A stretch of DNA of 64,000 nt from the NCBI GenBank assembly GCA_910586665.1, contig CAJUIX010000006.1, positions 1 to 64,000 of the forward strand. Reading direction: 5' to 3'. Positions 55,627-63,829 of this stretch are shown here, piece after piece (positions within the stretch are counted from its first letter, which is position 1; each line of letters begins with the position of its first letter). The notes beneath the pieces were generated by a model. The model made no database searches. It was not told the DNA's origin and saw only the letters and a program-made list of their open reading frames with translations. The DNA comes from an uncultured Duncaniella sp. Lineage in GTDB: Bacteria; Bacteroidota; Bacteroidia; Bacteroidales; Muribaculaceae. The position numbers were made by a program, and so were the translations under genes.

Positions 55627-57690
55627 TTAATCAATTGTAGGTTCAGCAAGGGCCTTAGGGACGCCTGTCTCCCAGTCTAACTTGCTTCCGTCCTTATAGT
55701 AGCGTAGCTCTTGGGTGGTTTTATCGTCATCGCCTTTGATTTCGACAACATAGGAACCTATATATTTCTTCATTTCATCCTTATTGCGGAATTGAAAGCC
55801 GTTGACCTGAATTATTTTGTCGCCTTTCATATCGTTTGGACTATATGACGGTTCCTTTGTCTCGGGATTGTATGTGACATAATAGAAATCTCCTTTTTTG
55901 TCGAGTATAAAGAGGGCGCGGTCATCCATGCCGTGGTCATGGGCATCGCTGTTGTCTATTTCGCCATGAAATGCCCCTCCAGCACTTTTTTGGCGGATGA
56001 TAATCATGTTGCCTCCTGAAAATTCTTTTTCAAAAGGGAAAGCATAATCTTTTTCGGAATCATCGTGGATATAGTCTTTCTTTACAACTTCCTCACATAA
56101 GAGAGATCCATCGGAAAATTCTTTTATAACTTTATCTCCGTCTTTATCCCGTCTGATAGTTTCATTATTAACTATGACATCATAAGTTCCGTTAGGATAC
56201 CTTTGGGTTATGATATTACCGTCTGGGTCACGGTCGAGACCGAGTGGAGGAGTAACCACAACTTCGGAGTAAGGCTGGATGTTGGCAACGACGTTCATAA
56301 CCTTGGTAGTTTTCTTTATTTCGAACTGATACCAATAGTTACGTTTGACATCGAAGTAGTTTTTTACTTCTGTTTTTTGCGTGGAGGGTTTGAGTTCGTA
56401 TTTGCCGAACTCGATATAGAATTTTTTTTGTATATAATTGTCTTCTTCGGTTTCGGCAACTGTTGTATTGTCCTTAATCGGATTACCTTGCTCCAATTCA
56501 TCATATTCTATCTCGATGCGCATGCGCTCGGTTTCGTTGCGGGCGGTGGTGGAGGAGGTAAGGTTGCGGTATTCGGGGACGTAGATGATGAAGTGGCGTG
56601 AGGTGGTGCCGTCGTCGTTGGCCACGTCGACGTGCTGCATGGTTATCGGGTTGGAACTTTCGTAGTTGTCTGCGGAGGAGGTGCCGGTGCCGGGATTGCC
56701 GGTGCCGGAAAAGTGGGATGGGAGAGGTATTGTCGGGGCGGGGCCGTAGTCTTGGCCGTAGTCATTTTTGACATAGTCACCCTCGTCATAGACCTCGTGG
56801 GGAGCCATGTAGAGGCGGGTATTGTAGCGGGTGATGCGTGCGGAGCGGATGTGGACGTTGGAGTCGGGGGCGTCATAGACCTCGACTTTGGCAAGGGCGC
56901 GGAGGAGGTTGAGGGTCTCGAGCCAGTGGGTCTTGCCTGACTCGATGCCGGTGATTGTGCCGTAGTCATTGACTCCGAAGAGGGGGATGAGGTTGGAGCG
57001 GTCGGGCGCGGGCGTCATGACGGAGTAGTCCAGCATGGCCTCCCGGCACTTGACGAGGTCGGAGATTGTTGAGACGTCGGGTGTGAGGGTGGTCTTGGCG
57101 GTCGACGGCTCGGCTGGGGTGTCGCCCTCGGCTGCGCCTTCGGGGGTGGAGGCGGAGGTGCGGGGGGCTACGTCGGGGTAGGAGCCGTGCCAGTTGGCGA
57201 GCATGACGAGCTTGAGACTGTGGGTCTCGAAGAAGGTCTTGAATTCCTCGCTTATGGGGAAGGAGAGGACATAGTGGCGGTTGTCGGCCTCGAAGCTGAG
57301 GGGAACTATGGTGATGTCCTCGGGCGGGATGAGGCAGTAGAGCTTGCTGTCGGCTGTGGTGGTGCCGGAGGCGTCGGTTGTGCTGCCGTCGAAGGCGTAG
57401 AGGCGGAAGTCGGCGGGGTCTATATAGTTTTCGAAGCCGGAGCCGGGGTCGTAGCCCTGTCCCTTGTCCGGGTCGGTTAAGGGTGTGCGGGAGGCGGAGC
57501 GTGAGGGGGTGTAGCTGTCGCCCATGTTGAGGTAGAGTGATATTGTGCCGACTGGCTGGTCGGTGCGGGAGCCGCCGCCCGGTTCGTCGGCACGGTCGGT
57601 GCATGAGGCCGCGACGAGGAGGCCGACTGCGATGACGAGCCGGAGCAGGAGCGGGTGGAGGGTTGATATGTCAGTGTATCGTGATGACAT
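55627..57690 (-). CDS. FimA/Mfa-type fimbrial lipoprotein with long C-terminal extension
   Basis: 687 residues from ATG 57690, which begins a lipoprotein signal ending at Cys30 (LLVAASCTDRADE). A longer frame from 57813 is open only because the 5' leader contains a 33-nt tandem repeat. Residues ~40-470 match the paralogue at 50795: GSGFENYIDPADFRLYAFDG, SFPISEEFKTFF, LKLVMLANWHGSYPDV, IPLFGVNDYG, LLRALAKVEVYD, and KRNYWYQFEIKKTTKVMNV. After about residue 490 a tail of about 190 residues follows, with a repeated DxDGxxIxxxYxxG flavour (DRDPDGNIITQRYPNGTYDV, DKDGDKVIKEFSDGSLL). This tail is noticeably more AT-rich than the first part. It may replace the polymerisation region and mark a tip or adaptor subunit. 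Confidence 0.8.
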   Translation of the reverse strand: MSSRYTDISTLHPLLLRLVIAVGLLVAASCTDRADEPGGGSRTDQPVGTISLYLNMGDSYTPSRSASRTPLTDPDKGQGYDPGSGFENYIDPADFRLYAFDGSTTDASGTTTADSKLYCLIPPEDITIVPLSFEADNRHYVLSFPISEEFKTFFETHSLKLVMLANWHGSYPDVAPRTSASTPEGAAEGDTPAEPSTAKTTLTPDVSTISDLVKCREAMLDYSVMTPAPDRSNLIPLFGVNDYGTITGIESGKTHWLETLNLLRALAKVEVYDAPDSNVHIRSARITRYNTRLYMAPHEVYDEGDYVKNDYGQDYGPAPTIPLPSHFSGTGNPGTGTSSADNYESSNPITMQHVDVANDDGTTSRHFIIYVPEYRNLTSSTTARNETERMRIEIEYDELEQGNPIKDNTTVAETEEDNYIQKKFYIEFGKYELKPSTQKTEVKNYFDVKRNYWYQFEIKKTTKVMNVVANIQPYSEVVVTPPLGLDRDPDGNIITQRYPNGTYDVIVNNETIRRDKDGDKVIKEFSDGSLLCEEVVKKDYIHDDSEKDYAFPFEKEFSGGNMIIIRQKSAGGAFHGEIDNSDAHDHGMDDRALFILDKKGDFYYVTYNPETKEPSYSPNDMKGDKIIQVNGFQFRNKDEMKKYIGSYVVEIKGDDDKTTQELRYYKDGSKLDWETGVPKALAEPTID

Positions 57691-57692
57691 TT

Positions 57693-57758
57693 GAGGGTTT
57701 AAGGTTGAAGGTTTGGGTTTAAGGGGAGGGTTTAAGGTTGAAGGTTTGGGTTTAAAGG
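57693..57758. repeat. Two tandem copies of a 33-nt repeat in a fimbrial gene leader
   Basis: Units at 57693-57725 and 57726-57758 are almost identical (GAGGGTTTAAGGTTGAAGG and on). Each contains GGTTTAAGGTT, whose exact reverse complement stands at 57844-57854 beside the FimB stop, so the transcript can fold over this gap. Confidence 0.85.
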
Positions 57759-57802
57759 GGGAATTTGATCTTAGGGAGTTTAGGCACCGGGCGGTCGGGG
57801 GC

Positions 57803-57827
57803 GGACGCTGCACGCAGCGTCCCTACA
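57803..57827. repeat. REP-like palindrome, copy 1
   Basis: GGACGCTGC-AC-GCAGCGTCC is a perfect 9-bp stem with a 2-nt centre, followed by CTACA. Two relatives occur at 59109-59132 and 61148-61174. Confidence 0.8.
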
Positions 57828-57871
57828 GTGAGCCGGACGGCTGAACCTTAAACCTAAACCATAAACCAATA

Positions 57872-58906
57872 TTATAGTCCCGCGCTTTGGAGGACGATTT
57901 TCCAGGAGTTGATATAGATGTAGGCGTTCATCCAGCGGTCGCGCTCGTCGAGGAAGAACACGAGGTCATACTTGTCCTGGCGGTCGAGATATTCCTGGTC
58001 GGTCATGGGGCGGTTGTGCTGGCCTTTGACGAGGAGGGCGTAGTCGATAAGGGGGATGTCGACGATACATTCGCCCTTGCGGTTGTGGATGCGCACGCGG
58101 GTGTCGTTGCCCTTGACGAGGCGGCCTATGGTGTGCTCCGAGAGGCAGGCGGATACGGAGGTGACGGGGCCGCGACCTTCGGAGGCTGTCGAGCCGGAGG
58201 ATTTGTGGCGGGCGTAGTAGGTGATCGGTTCGTCGGCGATGAGGGAATTGTCCCAGTCCATCGAGCCGTTGTCGGAGGTTATCGTGAAGGTGAAGTCATC
58301 CTTGTCGACGGTCTCACCCGAGAGGTGCTGGAGCACGATGTTGACGTCGTTGGTGTCCTTGATGAGGGGGACGGTGTAGATATATGTCCCTTCGTCGTCG
58401 GGGAAGAGCTGCGTTGCGAGCGAGCCGTCGTCGTTGCGGATTGCGCCGTGGTAGAGGCGGTTGATGTCGTGGCGTATATATGCCGAGCCGGTGGCTTCGT
58501 CACGGTCGCGGCCGAGGGTGCAGGTGAGGTGGGTGTGGTGTGTGGCGTCGGCGGGGACTGTGAAGTGGGGGCCGATGCCCTCGCCGCACCAAGCGATGAG
58601 CTGGTAGTCGCCCGGTGTGACGTCGATGTCCATGAGGTAGCCTTCGGCGCGGAGTGCGTCGCCGCTCTCGCTCTTCTGCCATACGATGTTGCCCGATGCG
58701 GGGTCGATGAGGTAGAGCGTGACGGCGTTGACCTGCTGCGGGAAGGCGTCGGCGTAGAGCATGTTGTAGTCAAAGATGAATCGGGCTTTGTAGTGCGGGT
58801 CGCAGTCGCCTTCGTAGTCATAGATCATCTTGTCGCAGGAGCTGAGGGCTGAAGCGGCGGCGATGAGGGCCATGAGGCGCGCGGCTATGTTGCGGAGTGT
58901 TTTCAT
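57872..58906 (-). CDS. FimB/Mfa2-family fimbrial anchor lipoprotein
   Basis: 344 residues with lipoprotein Cys24 (ASALSSCDKMIYDYEGDC), the hallmark opening of the FimB/Mfa2 family. Family blocks follow: YKARFIFDYNMLYADAFPQQVNAVTLYLIDPASGNIV, GDYQLIAWCGEG, VPLIKDTNDVNIVLQHLSG, FTFTITSDNGSMDWDNSL, and TYYARH. The C-terminus has KYDLVFFLDERDRWMNAYIYINSWKIV, which matches the usual end. Mfa2/FimB proteins anchor the pilus in the outer membrane and limit its length. The gene follows the major subunit gene after a 337-nt gap that includes an intrinsic terminator, so it is probably expressed at a lower level than mfa1. Confidence 0.93.
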   Translation of the reverse strand: MKTLRNIAARLMALIAAASALSSCDKMIYDYEGDCDPHYKARFIFDYNMLYADAFPQQVNAVTLYLIDPASGNIVWQKSESGDALRAEGYLMDIDVTPGDYQLIAWCGEGIGPHFTVPADATHHTHLTCTLGRDRDEATGSAYIRHDINRLYHGAIRNDDGSLATQLFPDDEGTYIYTVPLIKDTNDVNIVLQHLSGETVDKDDFTFTITSDNGSMDWDNSLIADEPITYYARHKSSGSTASEGRGPVTSVSACLSEHTIGRLVKGNDTRVRIHNRKGECIVDIPLIDYALLVKGQHNRPMTDQEYLDRQDKYDLVFFLDERDRWMNAYIYINSWKIVLQSAGL

Positions 58907-59020
58907 CGGCTGGTGGATGATATGGGTTGGGGTTACTTTTTGCGGTCAGATATTATGTATATATGTGGTGGCTTCGGCGGTATGAGCCTCGGCTCGTTGT
59001 GGTCGGCGGTTGGGGAGGAG

Positions 59021-59076
59021 ATTTTGAGAGTATAGAGATTTTTGAGAGTATAGAGATTAAAGTATAGAGTATAGAG
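59021..59076. repeat. Short tandem repeats of an ATTTTTGAGAGTATAGAG-type unit
   Basis: Two full units (59021-59037, 59038-59055) and two shortened ones ending in TATAGAG (59056-59069, 59070-59076) lie in the mfa1-mfa2 gap. Confidence 0.75.
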
Positions 59077-59108
59077 AGGCTTTGGAGCAGGTCATCGGGG
59101 GTAGGGTC

Positions 59109-59132
59109 GACGCTGCGCGCAGTGTCCCTACA
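59109..59132. repeat. REP-like palindrome, copy 2
   Basis: GACGCTGC-GC-GCAGTGTC has one mismatch in the stem and is followed by CCTACA, as in copy 1 and, inverted, copy 3. Confidence 0.75.
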
Positions 59133-59158
59133 AGTGGCGGGGAAGAGGGTGGAGAGGT

Positions 59159-59205
59159 AAAAATGCCGGGTGGTGCGGGCGGTGCGCCTGCACCACCCGG
59201 CATTT
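59159..59205 (-). terminator. Intrinsic terminator directly after the major fimbrial subunit gene
   Basis: A perfect 16-bp, GC-rich stem (AAATGCCGGGTGGTGC at 59161-59176 with its reverse complement at 59190-59205) has a 13-nt loop. Read on the - strand it ends in TTTTTA, and it begins 38 nt after the mfa1-like stop. It should end most transcripts after the major subunit. Confidence 0.88.
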
Positions 59206-59243
59206 CAGGGCTTATTATGAATTAGATTGCTGTCCGCGGAAGT

Positions 59244-61088
59244 TTAGAGGGAAACATGCTGTTTGACGAGCTTCCAAGAGAGGATTTTGATTCGTGCAGA
59301 CATAGCGTATGTTTTGGGATTATCTTCGTCAGGCTTCAGGATCTGAGTTCCTTTGTCTGGCTCAAATAAACCTCGGCCTAATTTCATTATTTTATCAATT
59401 TTAAGCTCATACCAATGGTTTCGTACGACACCGTATTGGCCAAGTGCCGTTACTGTTCGTCCACTATTTTCCCAATTCTCTCCAAGAAGATGTTCAATAG
59501 GAACGAAATATTGCATTTTACCACCAGTAAAGGCAGTAGGGTAATCTTTTTCGGATTTAAAAATAGAGTTGATATTTGTATTGAGGGATGCTACACCAGC
59601 TGTCAATTGGCTAAAACTTGTAGTTTTCGTTATCTCGTCTGTAACTTTTTTATATAGTGGTGTTTCTGCGCCAATGGTAGACTCTAACTGTACACGGCTG
59701 TTGTCAGTCCCATAACGAACAATTTTGAAATCAGATGGGCCGACTTGTATGTAGTTTTCTGTTTTTCCCTTCTCTTCGTCAGTGTCAGTTCCCGTATATT
59801 TGTAGAAATTGAGCTTCCCTTCTTTATCAACACGCGAAAGAACAAATTGTGTATACTGCTCAGGTGTGTAATATAAAGAACCTTCTTGAATTAGATCCAA
59901 GTCTTTAGTTTTCCCATCTGTGTCTTTTGTGTATACAGTTGCGATTATGACAAAGTTAGGAGTTTTTTGGTAATTAAGTTTGTTTGTTAATGAACCCTTT
60001 TCTTTCAGTTTCAGAAGGTCAAGTTCTTTTGTCGTTTCAGTGGAATATGCAGCTTTTTTATCTGTACCGATAGAGCCGTATACCTGATTATAGGTCGGGC
60101 CACTTAGCTCAACATCTTTCTCATAATTGATAGATTTTCCCCAATAAGAGCGATGTTTGCCCTCTTCATTCCAAGGATTGTCGGTGCTATTCCAGGGTGC
60201 GGTTGTTAAAAATCCATCAATGTTTTTTGAAAGGTAAGATTGGGTTTCTACATTTGTTACATCAAATTTATCAATGCGAACATAAACTTGGGTATGTCCT
60301 GATTCTGTTTTATTACCCTCATTAGTATAACCTCCAATCGTTATTTCAAGTGGAAATTCGTTAGAATCAGGAACATCAAGTGTAAATTTGGCAGCAAGAC
60401 GTTCAACATATATTTGCATTACATTCACTTTGCTAAAATCAGCTGTAGTGGGGTCTTCCTCGATTAGCTGCCCTTCCTTTATTATGTTGGCATAATAGTG
60501 GTCATTGTCGTAATCACCCTCAGTTCCATTATAGAAACTTGTTGTGGACATGACAAAGAGATTTTTCGAATCATTTTTAAATATGCCCACTAATTCTTTC
60601 CTCATGTCATCCATTGTTTTGTACTTATTGGCTGTAACATTATCGGTGAATTCAGAGGGGGCATTAATAACAGTAATAAGGTATTTAGGAAGATTGTCAT
60701 TTGTTATATTTCGCAATACCAATATATTTTTACTTTCGAGTGTTACATTTGGCTTTTCATCGCTCCCTTCCCCAGACTGAGACCAAACGGTAGCTTCTGC
60801 CATATATATACCTTCTGCATTGAAATAATAAAATTTGGCATCGTTAACATTGTATTCAGGGGTGTCGCCATCAACAAGATCTCCTTCCGAGGGGTTACTG
60901 GTAGAAGGACTATCTTCTTCTCCTGCGCGACCCGCTGTATTGGCTCCTAAAATTTGGACTTGTAAGTACATATTAGTTCCTTGCCCGTCCTGAGGCCCGT
61001 CGGGGCCTTTTACGGCGGGGTCGTCGCTTGAGCAAGCGCTGAGGGAGATCAGTGCGGCGCTTGCAAGAAATGTGAATAGTTTGTTCAT
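59244..61088 (-). CDS. Mfa1-family major fimbrial subunit
   Basis: 614 residues with lipoprotein Cys19 (SLSACSSDDP). Fimbrillin blocks: NMYLQVQILGAN, DAKFYYFNAEGIYMAEATVW, YLITVINAPSEFTDNVT, YVERLAAKFTLDVPDS, VRNHWYELKIDKIMKLGRGLFEPD. The C-terminal segment AMSARIKILSWKLVKQHVSL is the Mfa1-type fimbrillin C-terminus, which acts as donor strand in polymerisation. The protein is longer than most Mfa1 (about 560) because of a large central part. Mfa1 subunits are secreted as lipoproteins, trimmed by an Arg-specific protease or equivalent, then polymerise. It is far more AT-rich than the genes on both sides. A terminator directly follows, consistent with high subunit dosage. Confidence 0.92.
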   Translation of the reverse strand: MNKLFTFLASAALISLSACSSDDPAVKGPDGPQDGQGTNMYLQVQILGANTAGRAGEEDSPSTSNPSEGDLVDGDTPEYNVNDAKFYYFNAEGIYMAEATVWSQSGEGSDEKPNVTLESKNILVLRNITNDNLPKYLITVINAPSEFTDNVTANKYKTMDDMRKELVGIFKNDSKNLFVMSTTSFYNGTEGDYDNDHYYANIIKEGQLIEEDPTTADFSKVNVMQIYVERLAAKFTLDVPDSNEFPLEITIGGYTNEGNKTESGHTQVYVRIDKFDVTNVETQSYLSKNIDGFLTTAPWNSTDNPWNEEGKHRSYWGKSINYEKDVELSGPTYNQVYGSIGTDKKAAYSTETTKELDLLKLKEKGSLTNKLNYQKTPNFVIIATVYTKDTDGKTKDLDLIQEGSLYYTPEQYTQFVLSRVDKEGKLNFYKYTGTDTDEEKGKTENYIQVGPSDFKIVRYGTDNSRVQLESTIGAETPLYKKVTDEITKTTSFSQLTAGVASLNTNINSIFKSEKDYPTAFTGGKMQYFVPIEHLLGENWENSGRTVTALGQYGVVRNHWYELKIDKIMKLGRGLFEPDKGTQILKPDEDNPKTYAMSARIKILSWKLVKQHVSL

Positions 61089-61147
61089 AAAACTAAAATT
61101 TTAATTGTTTTGTTATTGTTATTTATTGTTTTTTCGTTGTGTCGGGC

Positions 61148-61174
61148 TGTAGGGACGCGGCGTGCCGCGTGTGC
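61148..61174. repeat. REP-like palindrome, copy 3 (inverted)
   Basis: Read on the - strand, a stem of ACGCGG-CACG-CCGCGT type is followed by CCCTACA. It lies between the DUF3868-like and mfa1-like genes. Confidence 0.7.
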
Positions 61175-61196
61175 TTTCAGCCGGTGCGATAGATAG

Positions 61197-62705
61197 TTAT
61201 TGTTTCTTGGTTGTCGGGACGAGTATCGTCACGGTGTTGTGGTTCTGAATGGCGTTGAGGTTGTCGATGTAGGCCTGTGCCATTTCGAGTCCTGCGTCCT
61301 TGGCATTTTGGAAGTGGCGGAGTGCGTCGGGGATGAATCCCTGCTTGGCAGCAAGCACGCCGCGGGCGTAGACGGCGAGGGGCGATGAGCCGGAACGGTC
61401 GAGGTGGGCCTGTGCGCGGTCATACTCGCCACGTTTCATCTCTATGTTGGCGGCGTTGAGGTTGGAGATAGGGTCGTCGGGATAAATCTCGACAGCTTTC
61501 TCGAAGACGGCTGCATACTCGTCGCTCCCCTCGGGATAGCTTTGGGCGAGGGTGTAGAAGTCGACGTTGCGCAGGCGCGTGGGGTCGGTCATGAAGACTT
61601 CGCGAATCTCCTCTACGGTGGTGAAGGTGCGGATTGCGTAGGTGACGGTGTAGTCCGAGTGGCGCAGCCAGGGGTATATCTCTTTGAGAATCACGGCATA
61701 GTCGCGGGGGAAGCGGGTCTTGATTGCGCGGTCGCGGGCGTCGGGTTCGAGGTCGCTGTCGACGATGCCTATGATTTCCTGACGGTTGGGAATCGGGAGC
61801 GAGAGTGAGTCGGTGAGCCATGTGCGCAGTCCGGCCCAGTCCTCAGGCTCGTAGGAGGAGGTGATTGTCGTGTCGGGGAATGAATAGAGGTCGCGGACGT
61901 AGCGGCGGAGGGTCTCAGTGCGCCCCTTGGCGAGACGGACGTTGTTGTCATATGGGCCTTCGGGCGATGCGAAACCCTTGATGTGGACGTGGGTTATGGT
62001 GGCATCCTTGTCGTTGCGCACATAGTCAATCGAGTTGATAATCTTGGACAGCTCGCGGCGGTTGATCATGTAGTCTGGCTTGAGCTCTGTGCGGTTGACC
62101 ACGAAGGTGACGAAGGCCGAACCTTCGATTGACTTGATGACGGGGCCGGCGTCAATCGGCGGGGTGAACACAAATTCGGTGATCACCGGCGGACGGCGGG
62201 TGTCAATCTCGGCGAGGTCCACATTGCCGCGGCGCCCGGAGGCGGGTATGATGTCGGGGCGGTCGCAGCAGTTGGCCATCTCCTGGCGCATGTCGATGAA
62301 GGAGTGTTCCATCCACGGCTCGAAGGGGACGTTGACCGAGTAGCGTGCGTGTTCCTGCGAGCCGGCGCGGTAGAGATAGGTGCCGGGGGCGGTGGTGTCG
62401 GTGTTGCGGATGTGCCAGTACCAGCGGTTGCGACCGGCTATGGTGATCGGGTCGAGTTCGAGTGAGTCGGTCCCGGCCTCGTTGATGAGCACGGGGGTGA
62501 ATATCATTTCCCGGTCGCGCGATAGGCGATAGTCAGCGGCGTCGATGTCGATTACAATGTCGATGGTGCCTGCTTTCTCGTCGAGCTTCACGTCGATGTC
62601 GTGGACTTTCAGTGGGGCTGCCTGACTGAGCTTGACGTCGGCGGCTGTGGCGGTCGCGCCGGCGAGGGCGAGGACTGCTGTGAGAAGTATGCTGTTGGTA
62701 TTCAT
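61197..62705 (-). CDS. DUF3868 fimbrial-locus protein with OmpA-like and TPR-like parts
   Basis: 502 residues with a Sec signal (LLTAVLALAGATATA). The N-terminal domain (VHDIDVKLDEKAGTIDIVIDIDAADYRL, MIFTPVLINEAGTDSLELDPITIAGRNRWYWH) matches DUF3868 as I recall it. The centre (about 190-290) has an OmpA-like segment with SAFVTFVVNRTELKPDY, HVHIKGFASPEGPYDNNVRLAKGRTETLRRYV. The C-terminal ~120 residues hold TPR-like helices (NLNAANIEMKRGEYDRAQAHL). DUF3868 genes commonly stand at the head of Bacteroidales fimbrial operons; a role in outer-membrane assembly or peptidoglycan attachment is inferred. It starts 13 nt after the DUF3575 stop. Confidence 0.85.
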   Translation of the reverse strand: MNTNSILLTAVLALAGATATAADVKLSQAAPLKVHDIDVKLDEKAGTIDIVIDIDAADYRLSRDREMIFTPVLINEAGTDSLELDPITIAGRNRWYWHIRNTDTTAPGTYLYRAGSQEHARYSVNVPFEPWMEHSFIDMRQEMANCCDRPDIIPASGRRGNVDLAEIDTRRPPVITEFVFTPPIDAGPVIKSIEGSAFVTFVVNRTELKPDYMINRRELSKIINSIDYVRNDKDATITHVHIKGFASPEGPYDNNVRLAKGRTETLRRYVRDLYSFPDTTITSSYEPEDWAGLRTWLTDSLSLPIPNRQEIIGIVDSDLEPDARDRAIKTRFPRDYAVILKEIYPWLRHSDYTVTYAIRTFTTVEEIREVFMTDPTRLRNVDFYTLAQSYPEGSDEYAAVFEKAVEIYPDDPISNLNAANIEMKRGEYDRAQAHLDRSGSSPLAVYARGVLAAKQGFIPDALRHFQNAKDAGLEMAQAYIDNLNAIQNHNTVTILVPTTKKQ

Positions 62706-62718
62706 GACGTCAGTGGGC

Positions 62719-63303
62719 TTAGAAGGTATACACGAGGTTTATAGCGGCCTTGGTCGGGCCGAAGTAGTTATGGTGCTGGTTGGAGCGTATTTTCTTGCCG
62801 CAGTTGGCACAGCGGTAGACGTCGTAGTAGGTGTAGACCCAACCGATGCCGATTTCGGCCTCGAGATTCCAGCGGCGGTCGAGAATCCATGAGTAGCCAT
62901 AGGCTATGCCCGCGCCTCCGAACCATCCCTGGTGGCGCTCGTCGGTGAGCTTGGAGAAGTCTGTGCCGAGAAACTTGATGTTGTTGTGGAGGTTGCCGAA
63001 GTTGTACTGGCCTCCGAGCAGGTGCGCGCCGACGAAGTGGCCTGCGAATCGCTGGCAGAACCAGTAGCGTCCCTCGGGCATGAGCATCCAGTGCTTCCAG
63101 CTGTGGCCGTTGACTGTCCAGGCGTTAAGCTGGCCTGTTGCCTCGATGGTCCACTTCGGGGCAAGGCCGAATTCGGCGCTGACGTTTGGCGATAGCACCA
63201 CGTCGTTAAGGATGTTGGTCTTGACGGCGGCCTCCTGTGCGTTGGCGGACGCTATGCCGATAAGACTTATCATCAGGACTGATATTATAGTCTTCAGTTT
63301 CAT
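62719..63303 (-). CDS. DUF3575 outer-membrane protein
   Basis: 194 residues with a signal peptide (MISLIGIASANAQ). DUF3575 blocks: KTNILNDVVLSPNVSAEFGLAPKWTIEATGQLNAW, HWMLMPEGRYWFCQRFAGHFVGAHLLGGQYNFG, GAGIAYGYSWILDRRWNLEAEIGIGWVY. These are amphipathic strands ending in a terminal beta strand (AAINLVYTF), so it is probably a small beta-barrel. Two Cys in RCANCGKK near residue 165 are unusual for such a protein and may form a disulfide or bind a metal. It is the first gene of the fimbrial operon. The same pair, DUF3575 then DUF3868, precedes mfa-type genes in other Bacteroidales (from memory). Confidence 0.87.
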   Translation of the reverse strand: MKLKTIISVLMISLIGIASANAQEAAVKTNILNDVVLSPNVSAEFGLAPKWTIEATGQLNAWTVNGHSWKHWMLMPEGRYWFCQRFAGHFVGAHLLGGQYNFGNLHNNIKFLGTDFSKLTDERHQGWFGGAGIAYGYSWILDRRWNLEAEIGIGWVYTYYDVYRCANCGKKIRSNQHHNYFGPTKAAINLVYTF

Positions 63304-63613
63304 AGTCAGTTACTATGCCCGGGTAGGTTTCGTGTGCCGGGGCGGATACATAAGTGGTTGTTTAAGGTGAAATTACGGATACTTTTGTGTGGAGAGAGCG
63401 TGGGGGGAACATTGCTTTGCGGCCTCATCGAGGGGTGCGGCCGGAACGTGGCAAGGAAGCGGGAATGGATCAGGGAAGATTCTGTCGTCCGTGGTGGCTA
63501 CATGCACGGACAGCCCACCGCGGTGAGCGACAGGCATACATGATTTGGGCCTCACGCTTTTGAGTGAATCTTTCTGAAAAGCGTAAGTAGCTGATATTCT
63601 GTATTTTATGACT

Positions 63614-63622
63614 GGGGGGGGG
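63614..63622. repeat. Tract of 9 G in the fimbrial operon leader
   Basis: It lies about 310 nt before the first gene of the operon and inside the predicted 5' leader. Like the 10-G tract at 52182 it is followed by TAA. Confidence 0.8.
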
Positions 63623-63796
63623 TAAAATTCCCTGTGTCATTTCGTGTAATCGGAACATATCAAGCGTGCAATTACTAAGTTTATGCAAAGGTTATAAGTA
63701 TAATGCTATATCAAGTTATGAGTGTGGTTTGCAAAGGTGAGAGCCGAGGCTCGTGCTACTATTACTAATATGCTATTGCGTTGTCACGAATGTCTT

Positions 63797-63829
63797 GCAA
63801 AAGTAGTTAAAATTCTTTTATCGGCCAAG
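63797..63829 (-). promoter_or_regulatory. Candidate promoter of the fimbrial operon
   Basis: On the - strand, TACTTTTGC (63797-63805) matches TAnnTTTGY. CTTGG (63825-63829) is a plausible -33 element with a 19-nt spacer. The predicted start near 63790 would give a leader of almost 490 nt before the DUF3575 gene. Confidence 0.55.

Larger units (their letters stand above)
58907..59243. other. 337-nt gap between major subunit and anchor genes
   Basis: No gene. It holds the terminator at 59159-59205, the REP-like copy at 59109-59132, tandem repeats at 59021-59076 and the palindrome GAGCCTCGGCTC (58984-58995). A similar palindrome, GAGCCGAGGCTC, is found in the operon leader at 63741-63752. Confidence 0.8.

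Noticed and set aside
57691..57813. N-terminal extension of the FimA-like gene with 11-residue repeats
   Set aside because: The signal peptide and lipobox start after it; the repeat is better explained as leader DNA with a 33-nt period.
57887..58852. A 321-residue open frame on the + strand opposite the fimbrial anchor gene
   Set aside because: Very low-complexity Val/Gly/Asp-rich product caused by high GC in the anchor gene, which itself has clear family motifs.
63334..63688. Small open frames in the fimbrial leader
   Set aside because: Overlapping frames on both strands with no ribosome site, signal or family similarity.
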